A DNA stretch of 64,000 nt, taken from the NCBI GenBank assembly GCA_963971305.1, contig OZ020303.1, forward strand, positions 45,124,106 to 45,188,105. Reading direction: 5' to 3'. This stretch comes from Arcuatula senhousia (taxonomy: Eukaryota; Mollusca; Bivalvia; Mytilida; Mytilidae). The notes beneath the pieces are model-generated. The model saw only the letters and a list, made by a program, of their open reading frames with translations. It was not told the origin of the DNA and made no database searches. Position numbers and translations under genes: made by a program. Below, piece after piece: positions 1 through 11,380 of this stretch. The number at the start of each line of letters is the position of its first letter. Position 1 is the stretch's first letter.

Positions 1-1255
1 TGTTTTGGATGACAATTAGCACTAGCCTGTGCTAGGAGAGAGGACCGGACTACAACACGAAGGCAGTTATACAGAAACTACTAAAGACTTAGGAGAAATA
101 CGCATGATGAGAGCGACAATTTCACGGGAATCTTCCCTGGTACTTGCTACGTGCTGATGTTTTGGATGACAATTAGCACTAGCCTGTGCTAGGAAAGAAG
201 ACCACAGAGCAACACGGAACAAATTGCAATACAGTGAAACCTGTTGGATATAAGAGGAGATGTTTTCATGTCTCGAAACTAATACCCTGTGTATGTTTTT
301 TTACTAACCAAATGTACTATATGTACTTAAAATGTTCCGTTTAACTTGTTTTTTTTATATATATATAAAAAACAAAAGACCATGTTAACCGCACCGCCTC
401 CAGAAATTCAATATTAATCAAATGAAAAAAATATCAAATTCCAAATTCTTACCTCAGACTTTTGACATCTTCAAATTTTGAATCATGACTTGCTCTAAAA
501 TAACAAAGTTCTGACGTACTTATCTTCTCCACGAAAAGCACGTGCCGAATAGTCCTCTAAAAGTACATTTACCTAACTATTTTTAGATATCGATTTTCCA
601 TGTCCCACTCCTCGCATTTCCGTATGTAAGTCCAATACTCCCCCTCCCCCTTTTTTACAAATACAACCCAGACCTAATCACAACCAGGCAATATAAATTA
701 CCATTTCTACAACCATTTAATAATATTCCATAAGTACCCACCCTTAATTTTTTTTTCGAAAGTTAAAAAAAACGTATTCTTTCCATGAAAATAAGTTAAA
801 TCATCTGCAAGCCGTCCATAGTTCTTGTATTTTTACAACTTTTTAAGGGATTATTGAACTGAGGGACCATATGACCCGGAAGCGATAAAAACGCATCTTT
901 ATTTTGATTCAAGTAATGCGCTTAATTATCTCCCCCTGATTGTGACGGGTCAACATATAAGCGCTTGGGATGCCTACGCGTTAATCAATACTTGACGTTT
1001 TGTTGTTTTAAGAGAAGCTAATGCCATCCCCAACTCTTCTCAATGCGATGCCACTCATTAAAATCTGAACTTATAAATATGAAATATAAAAAAAAAACAG
1101 CAATCATCAGTTTATTCCATCACTGGTAAGGGACAAAACTGAATGTTTGGATATCATTCAGTATAAAAGACACAGTAGAGGACAAACCGGAAGATCACAA
1201 AGCTGACGGAAATCTACCCGGGTACTTGCTAGGTGCTGGTGTTTTAAATGACAAT
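1..1255 (+). repeat. Satellite unit U0 (partial, 5' truncated by window)
   Basis: Starts in the tail of monomer 3. Monomer 4 begins at 17 and the left part of monomer 5 at 174. From their offsets the full unit would be about 1687 bp. Tail is of the common type (CAAACCGG, AGCTGACGG). Confidence 0.95.
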
Positions 1256-1407
1256 TAGCACTAGCCTGTGCTAGGAGAGAGGACCGGACTACCACATGGA
1301 TATAGTAATACGGAGAAAAACTGAAGACAAAGGAAATAATATGCGGAGATCACAACGTTAACAGATATCTTTCCTGTCACTTGCTGTGTGTTGGTGTGCT
1401 AACTGAT
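1256..1407 (+). repeat. Submonomer 1 of U1 (152 bp)
   Basis: Begins with TAGCAC-TAGCCT-GTGCTA, a 6-bp stem with a 6-nt loop, followed by GGAGAGAGGACCGGACTAC, the signature shared by the monomers. It lacks the ACAACACGAA stretch of monomers 3 and 4. Ends in a CACTTGCTGTGTGTTGGTG tail related to the CTTGCTACGTGCTGGTG of the others. The LTR element is inserted in the equivalent monomer of U19. Confidence 0.9.
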
Positions 1408-1548
1408 AAGCACTAGCTTGTGTTAGGAGAGAGGACTGGACTACAGCACGAAGACAGTAATACACAGAAGAAATACACACGCAGAGATTGGCAATGTCGC
1501 GGAAATCTTCCCTGGTATTTGCTACGTGCTGGTATTTCAAATGACAAT
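1408..1548 (+). repeat. Submonomer 2 of U1 (141 bp)
   Basis: The most diverged full monomer. Its head reads AAGCACTAGCTTGTGTTAGG, so two of the six stem pairs found in monomer 1 are lost. The rest aligns well with monomers 3 and 4 (GACTGGACTACAGCACGAAG, then CTTCCCTGGTATTTGCTACG). Confidence 0.9.
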
Positions 1549-1703
1549 AAGCACTAGCCTGTGCTGGGAGAGAAGACCGGACTACAACACGAAAGCAGTA
1601 ATACAGAAACTACTAGACTTGGGAGAAATACGCATGACAAGTGCGACAATTTCACTGGAATCTTCCCTGGTACTTGCTACGTGCTGGTGTTTTGGATGAC
1701 AAT
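1549..1703 (+). repeat. Submonomer 3 of U1 (155 bp)
   Basis: Head AAGCACTAGCCTGTGCTGGG keeps a 5-bp AGCAC/GTGCT stem. Very similar to monomer 4 along its whole length (ACTACAACACGAAAGCAGTA, AGAAATACGCATGA, GACAATTTCACTGGAATC). Confidence 0.92.
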
Positions 1704-1860
1704 TAGCACTAGCCTGTGCTAGGAGAGAGGACCGGACTACAACACGAAGGCAGTTATACAGAAACTACTAAAGACTTAGGAGAAATACGCATGATGAGAG
1801 CGACAATTTCACGGGAATCTTCCCTGGTACTTGCTACGTGCTGATGTTTTGGATGACAAT
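1704..1860 (+). repeat. Submonomer 4 of U1 (157 bp)
   Basis: Head restores the full 6-bp TAGCAC/GTGCTA stem. Differs from monomer 3 by a few substitutions and a 2-bp longer CTAAAGACTTAGG segment. In U16-U18 the head of this monomer reads TAGCAA, losing the loop-closing pair. Confidence 0.92.
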
Positions 1861-1949
1861 TAGCACTAGCCTGTGCTAGGAAAGAAGACCACAGAGCAAC
1901 ACGGAACAAATTGCAATACAGTGAAACCTGTTGGATATAAGAGGAGATG
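1861..1949 (+). repeat. Submonomer 5 of U1, left part
   Basis: Starts like a normal monomer (TAGCACTAGCCTGTGCTAGG) and aligns with monomer 4 for about 90 bp through AACACGGAAC, AATACAGTGAAAC and AGAGGAGATG, then gives way to spacer. Its right part lies at the end of the unit, so the spacer appears to be inserted inside this monomer. The exact break is approximate to about 10 bp. Confidence 0.8.
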
Positions 1950-2037
1950 TTTTCATGTCTCGAAACTAATACCCTGTGTATGTTTTTTTACTAACCAAAT
2001 GTACTATATGTACTTAAAATGTTCCGTTTAACTTGTT

Positions 2038-2059
2038 TTTTTTATATATATATAAAAAA
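2038..2059. repeat. AT palindrome T6(AT)5A6 in U1 spacer
   Basis: A perfect 22-bp self-complementary tract, preceded by extra T residues. It is present at the same place in every unit; the T run varies from about 7 to 10 and is broken by an A (TTTTATTTA) in U4, U5 and U34. It could extrude as a cruciform or act as a slippage hotspot; both are inferences. Confidence 0.85.
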
Positions 2060-2822
2060 CAAAAGACCATGTTAACCGCACCGCCTCCAGAAATTCAATA
2101 TTAATCAAATGAAAAAAATATCAAATTCCAAATTCTTACCTCAGACTTTTGACATCTTCAAATTTTGAATCATGACTTGCTCTAAAATAACAAAGTTCTG
2201 ACGTACTTATCTTCTCCACGAAAAGCACGTGCCGAATAGTCCTCTAAAAGTACATTTACCTAACTATTTTTAGATATCGATTTTCCATGTCCCACTCCTC
2301 GCATTTCCGTATGTAAGTCCAATACTCCCCCTCCCCCTTTTTTACAAATACAACCCAGACCTAATCACAACCAGGCAATATAAATTACCATTTCTACAAC
2401 CATTTAATAATATTCCATAAGTACCCACCCTTAATTTTTTTTTCGAAAGTTAAAAAAAACGTATTCTTTCCATGAAAATAAGTTAAATCATCTGCAAGCC
2501 GTCCATAGTTCTTGTATTTTTACAACTTTTTAAGGGATTATTGAACTGAGGGACCATATGACCCGGAAGCGATAAAAACGCATCTTTATTTTGATTCAAG
2601 TAATGCGCTTAATTATCTCCCCCTGATTGTGACGGGTCAACATATAAGCGCTTGGGATGCCTACGCGTTAATCAATACTTGACGTTTTGTTGTTTTAAGA
2701 GAAGCTAATGCCATCCCCAACTCTTCTCAATGCGATGCCACTCATTAAAATCTGAACTTATAAATATGAAATATAAAAAAAACAGCAATCATCAGTTTAT
2801 TCCATCACTGGTAAGGGACAAA

Positions 2823-2847
2823 ACTGAATGTTTGGATATCATTCAGT
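2823..2847. other. 8-bp perfect hairpin ACTGAATG/CATTCAGT in U1
   Basis: Stem arms at 2823-2830 and 2840-2847 with a 9-nt loop TTTGGATAT. It recurs 118 bp upstream of every unit start (for example 1138-1162). It directly abuts the TATAAAAG box. It looks like a Helitron terminal hairpin, but no CTRR terminus follows on either strand. Confidence 0.75.
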
Positions 2848-2854
2848 ATAAAAG
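2847..2854 (+). promoter_or_regulatory. TATA-box-like TATAAAAG, once per unit
   Basis: Canonical TATAAAAG reading towards the monomers, overlapping the end of the upstream hairpin. A start site about 25-30 bp downstream would yield transcripts running into monomer 1 of the next unit. No transcript evidence is available, and in AT-rich DNA such a match may be fortuitous. Confidence 0.35.
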
Positions 2855-2862
2855 ACACAGTA

Positions 2863-2940
2863 GAGGACATACCGGAAGATCACAAAGCAGACGGAAATCT
2901 ACCCGGGTACTTGCTAGGTGCTGGTGTTTTAAATGACAAT
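2863..2940 (+). repeat. Submonomer 5 of U1, right part
   Basis: About 78 bp aligning with the 3' half of the other monomers: GGAAATCTACCCGGGTACTT corresponds to GGAATCTTCCCTGGTACTT of monomers 3 and 4, followed by GCTGGTGTTTTAAATGACAAT. Contains the 10-bp palindrome TACCCGGGTA (2900-2909), unique to this monomer. It joins directly to monomer 1 of the next unit. Confidence 0.85.
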
Positions 2941-4628
2941 TAGCACTAGCCTGTGCTAGGAGAGAGGACCGGACTACCACATGGATATAGTAATACGGAG
3001 AAAAACTGAAGACAAAGGAAATAATATGCGGAGATCACAACGTTAACAGATATCTTTCCTGTCACTTGCTGTGTGTTGGTGTGCTAACTGATAAGCACTA
3101 GCTTGTGTTAGGAGAGAGGACTGGACTACAGCACGAAGACAGTAATACACAGAAGAAATACACACGCAGAGATTGGCAATGTCGCGGAAATCTTCCCTGG
3201 TATTTGCTACGTGCTGGTATTTCAAATGACAATAAGCACTAGCCTGTGCTGGGAGAGAAGACCGGACTACAACACGAAAGCAGTAATACAGAAACTACTA
3301 GACTTGGGAGAAATACGCATGACAAGTGCGACAATTTCACTGGAATCTTCCCTGGTACTTGCTACGTGCTGGTGTTTTGGATGACAATTAGCACTAGCCT
3401 GTGCTAGGAGAGAGGACCGGACTACAACACGAAGGCAGTTATACAGAAACTACTAAAGACTTAGGAGAAATACGCATGATGAGAGCGACAATTTCACGGG
3501 AATCTTCCCTGGTACTTGCTACGTGCTGATGTTTTGGATGACAATTAGCACTAGCCTGTGCTAGGAAAGAAGACCACAGAGCAACACGGAACAAATTGCA
3601 ATACAGTGAAACCTGTTGGATATAAGAGGAGATGTTTTCATGTCTCGAAACTAATACCCTGTGTATGTTTTTTTACTAACCAAATGTACTATATGTACTT
3701 AAAATGTTCCGTTTAACTTGTTTTTTTTATATATATATAAAAAACAAAAGACCATGTTAACCGCACCGCCTCCAGAAATTCAATATTAATCAAATGAAAA
3801 AAATATCAAATTCCAAATTCTTACCTCAGACTTTTGACATCTTCAAATTTTGAATCATGACTTGCTCTAAAATAACAAAGTTCTGACGTACTTATCTTCT
3901 CCACGAAAAGCACGTGCCGAATAGTCCTCTAAAAGTACATTTACCTAACTATTTTTAGATATCGATTTTCCATGTCCCACTCCTCGCATTTCCGTATGTA
4001 AGTCCAATACTCCCCCTCCCCCTTTTTTACAAATACAACCCAGACCTAATCACAACCAGGCAATATAAATTACCATTTCTACAACCATTTAATAATATTC
4101 CATAAGTACCCACCCTTAATTTTTTTTTCGAAAGTTAAAAAAAACGTATTCTTTCCATGAAAATAAGTTAAATCATCTGCAAGCCGTCCATAGTTCTTGT
4201 ATTTTTACAACTTTTTAAGGGATTATTGAACTGAGGGACCATATGACCCGGAAGCGATAAAAACGCATCTTTATTTTGATTCAAGTAATGCGCTTAATTA
4301 TCTCCCCCTGATTGTGACGGGTCAACATATAAGCGCTTGGGATGCCTACGCGTTAATCAATACTTGACGTTTTGTTGTTTTAAGAGAAGCTAATGCCATC
4401 CCCAACTCTTCTCAATGCGATGCCACTCATTAAAATCTGAACTTATAAATATGAAATATAAAAAAAAAACCAGCAATCATCAGTTTATTCCATCACTGGT
4501 AAGGGACAAAACTGAATGTTTGGATATCATTCAGTATAAAAGACACAGTAGAGGACAAACCGGAAGATCACAAAGCTGACGGAAATCTACCCGGGTACTT
4601 GCTAGGTGCTGGTGTTTTAAATGACAAT
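2941..4628 (+). repeat. Satellite unit U2 (1688 bp)
   Basis: Standard unit. The A run of the tail is followed by an extra C (AACCAGCAATC near 4468) not seen elsewhere. The tail returns to the common CAAACCGG/AGCTGACGG type. Confidence 0.95.
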
Positions 4629-6317
4629 TAGCACTAGCCTGTGCTAGGAGAGAGGACCGGACTACCACATGGATATAGTAATACGGAGAAAAACTGAAGA
4701 CAAAGGAAATAATATGCGGAGATCACAACGTTAACAGATATCTTTCCTGTCACTTGCTGTGTGTTGGTGTGCTAACTGATAAGCACTAGCTTGTGTTAGG
4801 AGAGAGGACTGGACTACAGCACGAAGACAGTAATACACAGAAGAAATACACACGCAGAGATTGGCAATGTCGCGGAAATCTTCCCTGGTATTTGCTACGT
4901 GCTGGTATTTCAAATGACAATAAGCACTAGCCTGTGCTGGGAGAGAAGACCGGACTACAACACGAAAGCAGTAATACAGAAACTACTAGACTTGGGAGAA
5001 ATACGCATGACAAGTGCGACAATTTCACTGGAATCTTCCCTGGTACTTGCTACGTGCTGGTGTTTTGGATGACAATTAGCACTAGCCTGTGCTAGGAGAG
5101 AGGACCGGACTACAACACGAAGGCAGTTATACAGAAACTACTAAAGACTTAGGAGAAATACGCATGATGAGAGCGACAATTTCACGGGAATCTTCCCTGG
5201 TACTTGCTACGTGCTGATGTTTTGGATGACAATTAGCACTAGCCTGTGCTAGGAAAGAAGACCACAGAGCAACACGGAACAAATTGCAATACAGTGAAAC
5301 CTGTTGGATATAAGAGGAGATGTTTTCATGTCTCGAAACTAATACCCTGTGTATGTTTTTTTACTAACCAAATGTACTATATGTACTTAAAATGTTCCGT
5401 TTAACTTGTTTTTTTTATATATATATAAAAAACAAAAGACCATGTTAACCGCACCGCCTCCAGAAATTCAATATTAATCAAATGAAAAAAATATCAAATT
5501 CCAAATTCTTACCTCAGACTTTTGACATCTTCAAATTTTGAATCATGACTTGCTCTAAAATAACAAAGTTCTGACGTACTTATCTTCTCCACGAAAAGCA
5601 CGTGCCGAATAGTCCTCTAAAAGTACATTTACCTAACTATTTTTAGATATCGATTTTCCATGTCCCACTCCTCGCATTTCCGTATGTAAGTCCAATACTC
5701 CCCCTCCCCCTTTTTTACAAATACAACCCAGACCTAATCACAACCAGGCAATATAAATTACCATTTCTACAACCATTTAATAATATTCCATAAGTACCCA
5801 CCCTTAATTTTTTTTTCGAAAGTTAAAAAAAAACGTATTCTTTCCATGAAAATAAGTTAAATCATCTGCAAGCCGTCCATAGTTCTTGTATTTTTACAAC
5901 TTTTTAAGGGATTATTGAACTGAGGGACCATATGACCCGGAAGCGATAAAAACGCATCTTTATTTTGATTCAAGTAATGCGCTTAATTATCTCCCCCTGA
6001 TTGTGACGGGTCAACATATAAGCGCTTGGGATGCCTACGCGTTAATCAATACTTGACGTTTTGTTGTTTTAAGAGAAGCTAATGCCATCCCCAACTCTTC
6101 TCAATGCGATGCCACTCATTAAAATCTGAACTTATAAATATGAAATATAAAAAAAAAAACAGCAATCATCAGTTTATTCCATCACTGGTAAGGGACAAAA
6201 CTGAATGTTTGGATATCATTCAGTATAAAAGACACAGTAGAGGACAAACCGGAAGATCACAAAGCTGACGGAAATCTACCCGGGTACTTGCTAGGTGCTG
6301 GTGTTTTAAATGACAAT
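4629..6317 (+). repeat. Satellite unit U3 (1689 bp)
   Basis: Standard unit. One extra A in the run before CGTATTC (near 5825) and a long A run in the tail explain its length. Confidence 0.95.
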
Positions 6318-8006
6318 TAGCACTAGCCTGTGCTAGGAGAGAGGACCGGACTACCACATGGATATAGTAATACGGAGAAAAACTGAAGACAAAGGAAATA
6401 ATATGCGGAGATCACAACGTTAACAGATATCTTTCCTGTCACTTGCTGTGTGTTGGTGTGCTAACTGATAAGCACTAGCTTGTGTTAGGAGAGAGGACTG
6501 GACTACAGCACGAAGACAGTAATACACAGAAGAAATACACACGCAGAGATTGGCAATGTCGCGGAAATCTTCCCTGGTATTTGCTACGTGCTGGTATTTC
6601 AAATGACAATAAGCACTAGCCTGTGCTGGGAGAGAAGACCGGACTACAACACGAAAGCAGTAATACAGAAACTACTAGACTTGGGAGAAATACGCATGAC
6701 AAGTGCGACAATTTCACTGGAATCTTCCCTGGTACTTGCTACGTGCTGGTGTTTTGGATGACAATTAGCACTAGCCTGTGCTAGGAGAGAGGACCGGACT
6801 ACAACACGAAGGCAGTTATACAGAAACTACTAAAGACTTAGGAGAAATACGCATGATGAGAGCGACAATTTCACGGGAATCTTCCCTGGTACTTGCTACG
6901 TGCTGATGTTTTGGATGACAATTAGCACTAGCCTGTGCTAGGAAAGAAGACCACAGAGCAACACGGAACAAATTGCAATACAGTGAAACCTGTTGGATAT
7001 AAGAGGAGATGTTTTCATGTCTCGAAACTAATACCCTGTGTATGTTTTTTTACTAACCAAATGTACTATATGTACTTAAAATGTTCCGTTTAACTTGTTT
7101 TATTTATATATATATAAAAAACAAAAGACCATGTTAACCGCACCGCCTCCAGAAATTCAATATTAATCAAATGAAAAAAATATCAAATTCCAAATTCTTA
7201 CCTCAGACTTTTGACATCTTCAAATTTTGAATCATGACTTGCTCTAAAATAACAAAGTTCTGACGTACTTATCTTCTCCACGAAAAGCACGTGCCGAATA
7301 GTCCTCTAAAAGTACATTTACCTAACTATTTTTAGATATCGATTTTCCATGTCCCACTCCTCGCATTTCCGTATGTAAGTCCAATACTCCCCCTCCCCCT
7401 TTTTTACAAATACAACCCAGACCTAATCACAACCAGGCAATATAAATTACCATTTCTACAACCATTTAATAATATTCCATAAGTACCCACCCTTAATTTT
7501 TTTTTCGAAAGTTAAAAAAAACGTATTCTTTCCATGAAAATAAGTTAAATCATCTGCAAGCCGTCCATAGTTCTTGTATTTTTACAACTTTTTAAGGGAT
7601 TATTGAACTGAGGGACCATATGACCCGGAAGCGATAAAAACGCATCTTTATTTTGATTCAAGTAATGCGCTTAATTATCTCCCCCTGATTGTGACGGGTC
7701 AACATATAAGCGCTTGGGATGCCTACGCGTTAATCAATACTTGACGGTTTGTTGTTTTAAGAGAAGCTAATGCCATCCCCAACTCTTCTCAATGCGATGC
7801 CACTCATTAAAATCTGAACTTATAAATATGAAATATTAAAAAAAAAAACAGCAATCATCAGTTTATTCCATCACTGGTAAGGGACAAAACTGAATGTTTG
7901 GATATCATTCAGTATAAAAGACACAGTAGAGGACAAACCGGAAGATCACAAAGCTGACGGAAATCTACCCGGGTACTTGCTAGGTGCTGGTGTTTTAAAT
8001 GACAAT
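6318..8006 (+). repeat. Satellite unit U4 (1689 bp)
   Basis: Carries the interrupted TTTTATTTA before the AT palindrome (near 7100), a private GACGGTTTG (near 7745), and GAAATATTAAAA instead of GAAATATAAAAA in the tail (near 7831). The first and last of these recur in U5 and in U33-U34. Confidence 0.95.
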
Positions 8007-9693
8007 TAGCACTAGCCTGTGCTAGGAGAGAGGACCGGACTACCACATGGATATAGTAATACGGAGAAAAACTGAAGACAAAGGAAATAATATGCGGAGA
8101 TCACAACGTTAACAGATATCTTTCCTGTCACTTGCTGTGTGTTGGTGTGCTAATTGATAAGCACTAGCTTGTGTTAGGAGAGAGGACTGGACTACAGCAC
8201 GAAGACAGTAATACACAGAAGAAATACACACGCAGAGATTGGCAATGTCGCGGAAATCTTCCCTGGTATTTGCTACGTGCTGGTATTTCAAATGACAATA
8301 AGCACTAGCCTGTGCTGGGAGAGAAGACCGGACTACAACACGAAAGCAGTAATACAGAAACTACTAGACTTGGGAGAAATACGCATGACAAGTGCGACAA
8401 TTTCACTGGAATCTTCCCTGGTACTTGCTACGTGCTGGTGTTTTGGATGACAATTAGCACTAGCCTGTGCTAGGAGAGAGGACCGGACTACAACACGAAG
8501 GCAGTTATACAGAAACTACTAAAGACTTAGGAGAAATACGCATGATGAGAGCGACAATTTCACGGGAATCTTCCCTGGTACTTGCTACGTGCTGATGTTT
8601 TGGATGACAATTAGCACTAGCCTGTGCTAGGAAAGAAGACCACAGAGCAACACGGAACAAATTGCAATACAGTGAAACCTGTTGGATATAAGAGGAGATG
8701 TTTTCATGTCTCGAAACTAATACCCTGTGTATGTTTTTTTACTAACCAAATGTACTATATGTACTTAAAATGTTCCGTTTAACTTGTTTTATTTATATAT
8801 ATATAAAAAACAAAAGACCATGTTAACCGCACCGCCTCCAGAAATTCAATATTAATCAAATGAAAAAAATATCAAATTCCAAATTCTTACCTCAGACTTT
8901 TGACATCTTCAAATTTTGAATCATGACTTGCTCTAAAATAACAAAGTTCTGACGTACTTATCTTCTCCACGAAAAGCACGTGCCGAATAGTCCTCTAAAA
9001 GTACATTTACCTAACTATTTTTAGATATCGATTTTCCATGTCCCACTCCTCGCATTTCCGTATGTAAGTCCAATACTCCCCCTCCCCCTTTTTTACAAAT
9101 ACAACCCAGACCTAATCACAACCAGGCAATATAAATTACCATTTCTACAACCATTTAATAATATTCCATAAGTACCCACCCTTAATTTTTTTTTCGAAAG
9201 TTAAAAAAAACGTATTCTTTCCATGAAAATAAGTTAAATCATCTGCAAGCCGTCCATAGTTCTTGTATTTTTACAACTTTTTAAGGGATTATTGAACTGA
9301 GGGACCATATGACCCGGAAGCGATAAAAACGCATCTTTATTTTGATTCAAGTAATGCGCTTAATTATCTCCCCCTGATTGTGACGGGTCAACATATAAGC
9401 GCTTGGGATGCCTACGCGTTAATCAATACTTGACGTTTTGTTGTTTTAAGAGAAGCTAATGCCATCCCCAACTCTTCTCAATGCGATGCCACTCATTAAA
9501 ATCTGAACTTATAAATATGAAATATAAAAAAAAAACAGCAATCATCAGTTTATTCCATCACTGGTAAGGGACAAAACTGAATGTTTGGATATCATTCAGT
9601 ATAAAAGACACAGTAGAGGACAAACCGGAAGATCACAAAGCTGACGGAAATCTACCCGGGTACTTGCTAGGTGCTGGTGTTTTAAATGACAAT
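8007..9693 (+). repeat. Satellite unit U5 (1687 bp)
   Basis: Has CTAATTGATAAGC instead of CTAACTGATAAGC at the monomer 1/2 junction (near 8151) and TTTTATTTA before the AT palindrome (near 8788). Both changes are otherwise combined only in U34. Confidence 0.95.
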
Positions 9694-11380
9694 TAGCACT
9701 AGCCTGTGCTAGGAGAGAGGACCGGACTACCACATGGATATAGTAATACGGAGAAAAACTGAAGAAAAGGGAAATAATACGCGGAGATCACAACGTTAAC
9801 AGATATCTTTCCTGCCACTTGCTGTGTGTTGGTGTGCTAACTGATAAGCACTAGCTTGTGTTAGGAGAGAGGACTGGACTACAGCACGAAGACAGTAATA
9901 CACAGAAGAAATACACACGCAGAGATTGGCAATGTCGCGGAAATCTTCCCTGGTATTTGCTACGTGCTGGTATTTCAAATGACAATAAGCACTAGCCTGT
10001 GCTGGGAGAGAAGACCGGACTACAACACGAAAGCAGTAATACAGAAACTACTAGACTTGGGAGAAATACGCATGACAAGTGCGACAATTTCACTGGAATC
10101 TTCCCTGGTACTTGCTACGTGCTGGTGTTTTGGATGACAATTAGCACTAGCCTGTGCTAGGAGAGAGGACCGGACTACAACACGAAGGCAGTTATACAGA
10201 AACTACTAAAGACTTAGGAGAAATACGCATGATGAGAGCGACAATTTCACGGGAATCTTCCCTGGTACTTGCTACGTGCTGATGTTTTGGATGACAATTA
10301 GCACTAGCCTGTGCTAGGAAAGAAGACCACAGAGCAACACGGAACAAATTGCAATACAGTGAAACCTGTTGGATATAAGAGGAGATGTTTTCATGTCTCG
10401 AAACTAATACCCTGTGTATGTTTTTTTACTAACCAAATGTACTATATGTACTTAAAATGTTCCGTTTAACTTGTTTTTTTTATATATATATAAAAAACAA
10501 AAGACCATGTTAACCGCACCGCCTCCAGAAATTCAATATTAATCAAATGAAAAAAATATCAAATTCCAAATTCTTACCTCAGACTTTTGACATCTTCAAA
10601 TTTTGAATCATGACTTGCTCTAAAATAACAAAGTTCTGACGTACTTATCTTCTCCACGAAAAGCACGTGCCGAATAGTCCTCTAAAAGTACATTTACCTA
10701 ACTATTTTTAGATATCGATTTTCCATGTCCCACTCCTCGCATTTCCGTATGTAAGTCCAATACTCCCCCTCCCCCTTTTTTACAAATACAACCCAGACCT
10801 AATCACAACCAGGCAATATAAATTACCATTTCTACAACCATTTAATAATATTCCATAAGTACCCACCCTTAATTTTTTTTTCGAAAGTTAAAAAAAACGT
10901 ATTCTTTCCATGAAAATAAGTTAAATCATCTGCAAGCCGTCCATAGTTCTTGTATTTTTACAACTTTTTAAGGGATTATTGAACTGAGGGACCATATGAC
11001 CCGGAAGCGATAAAAACGCATCTTTATTTTGATTCAAGTAATGCGCTTAATTATCTCCCCCTGATTGTGACGGGTCAACATATAAGCGCTTGGGATGCCT
11101 ACGCGTTAATCAATACTTGACGTTTTGTTGTTTTAAGAGAAGCTAATGTCATCCCCAACTCTTCTCAATGCGATGCCACTCATTAAAATCTGAACTTATA
11201 AATATGAAATATAAAAAAAAAACAGCAATCATCAGTTTATTCCATCACTGGTAAGGGACAAAACTGAATGTTTGGATATCATTCAGTATAAAAGACACAG
11301 TAGAGGACAAACCGGAAGATCACAAAGCTGACGGAAATCTACCCGGGTACTTGCTAGGTGCTGGTGTTTTAAATGACAAT
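9694..11380 (+). repeat. Satellite unit U6 (1687 bp)
   Basis: Shows a private cluster in monomer 1: GAAGAAAAGGGAAATAATAC in place of GAAGACAAAGGAAATAATAT (near 9762-9780) and CCTGCCACTT (near 9812). The tail has AATGTCATCC (near 11147). Confidence 0.95.

Larger units (their letters stand above)
1950..2862. repeat. AT-rich spacer of U1 (about 910 bp), no gene
   Basis: Single-copy within the unit, repeated once per unit. It holds an AT palindrome (2038-2059), an 8-bp palindrome with an E-box (GCACGTGC, 2225-2232), a 19-nt pyrimidine run (2325-2343), an AAGCGCTT palindrome (2646-2653), an A run near 2774-2781, a hairpin at 2823-2847 and a TATAAAAG box at 2847-2854. Frames are closed by frequent stops. 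I see no snRNA, 5S or tRNA gene and no transposase remnant. Confidence 0.85.
1256..2940 (+). repeat. Satellite unit U1 (1685 bp), reference unit
   Basis: First complete copy, used here for the anatomy entries. Its tail (2864-2893) carries CATACCGG and AGCAGACGG instead of CAAACCGG and AGCTGACGG. This combination is otherwise seen only in the tails of U20 and U21 (U19 has the second change alone). Confidence 0.96.

Noticed and set aside
1110..1162. Spliced-leader-RNA-like gene (CACTG|GTAAGG followed by ATGTTTGG and a hairpin)
   Set aside because: The TATA box lies downstream instead of upstream, the Sm-like site is poor and sits inside the hairpin, and no further stem follows.
1358..1540. 60-codon minus-strand ORF repeated in nearly every unit (88 codons in U20-U24)
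   Set aside because: It lies inside the 150-bp monomers, has no recognisable product, and changes length with non-coding indels. Its conservation equals that of the flanking non-coding DNA.
1256..1949. CRISPR array
   Set aside because: The repeats are 141-157-bp contiguous monomers without unique spacers, in a clearly eukaryotic setting.
1950..2862. Helitron ends in the spacer
   Set aside because: A terminal-type hairpin exists at 2823-2847 but no CTRR follows on either strand, and no TC start with conserved context could be fixed.
2730..2936. 68-codon plus-strand ORF in U1 and U19-U21
   Set aside because: Appears only where a T-to-A change removes the TGA in AGCTGACGG and the A-run length suits the frame. 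No family content.
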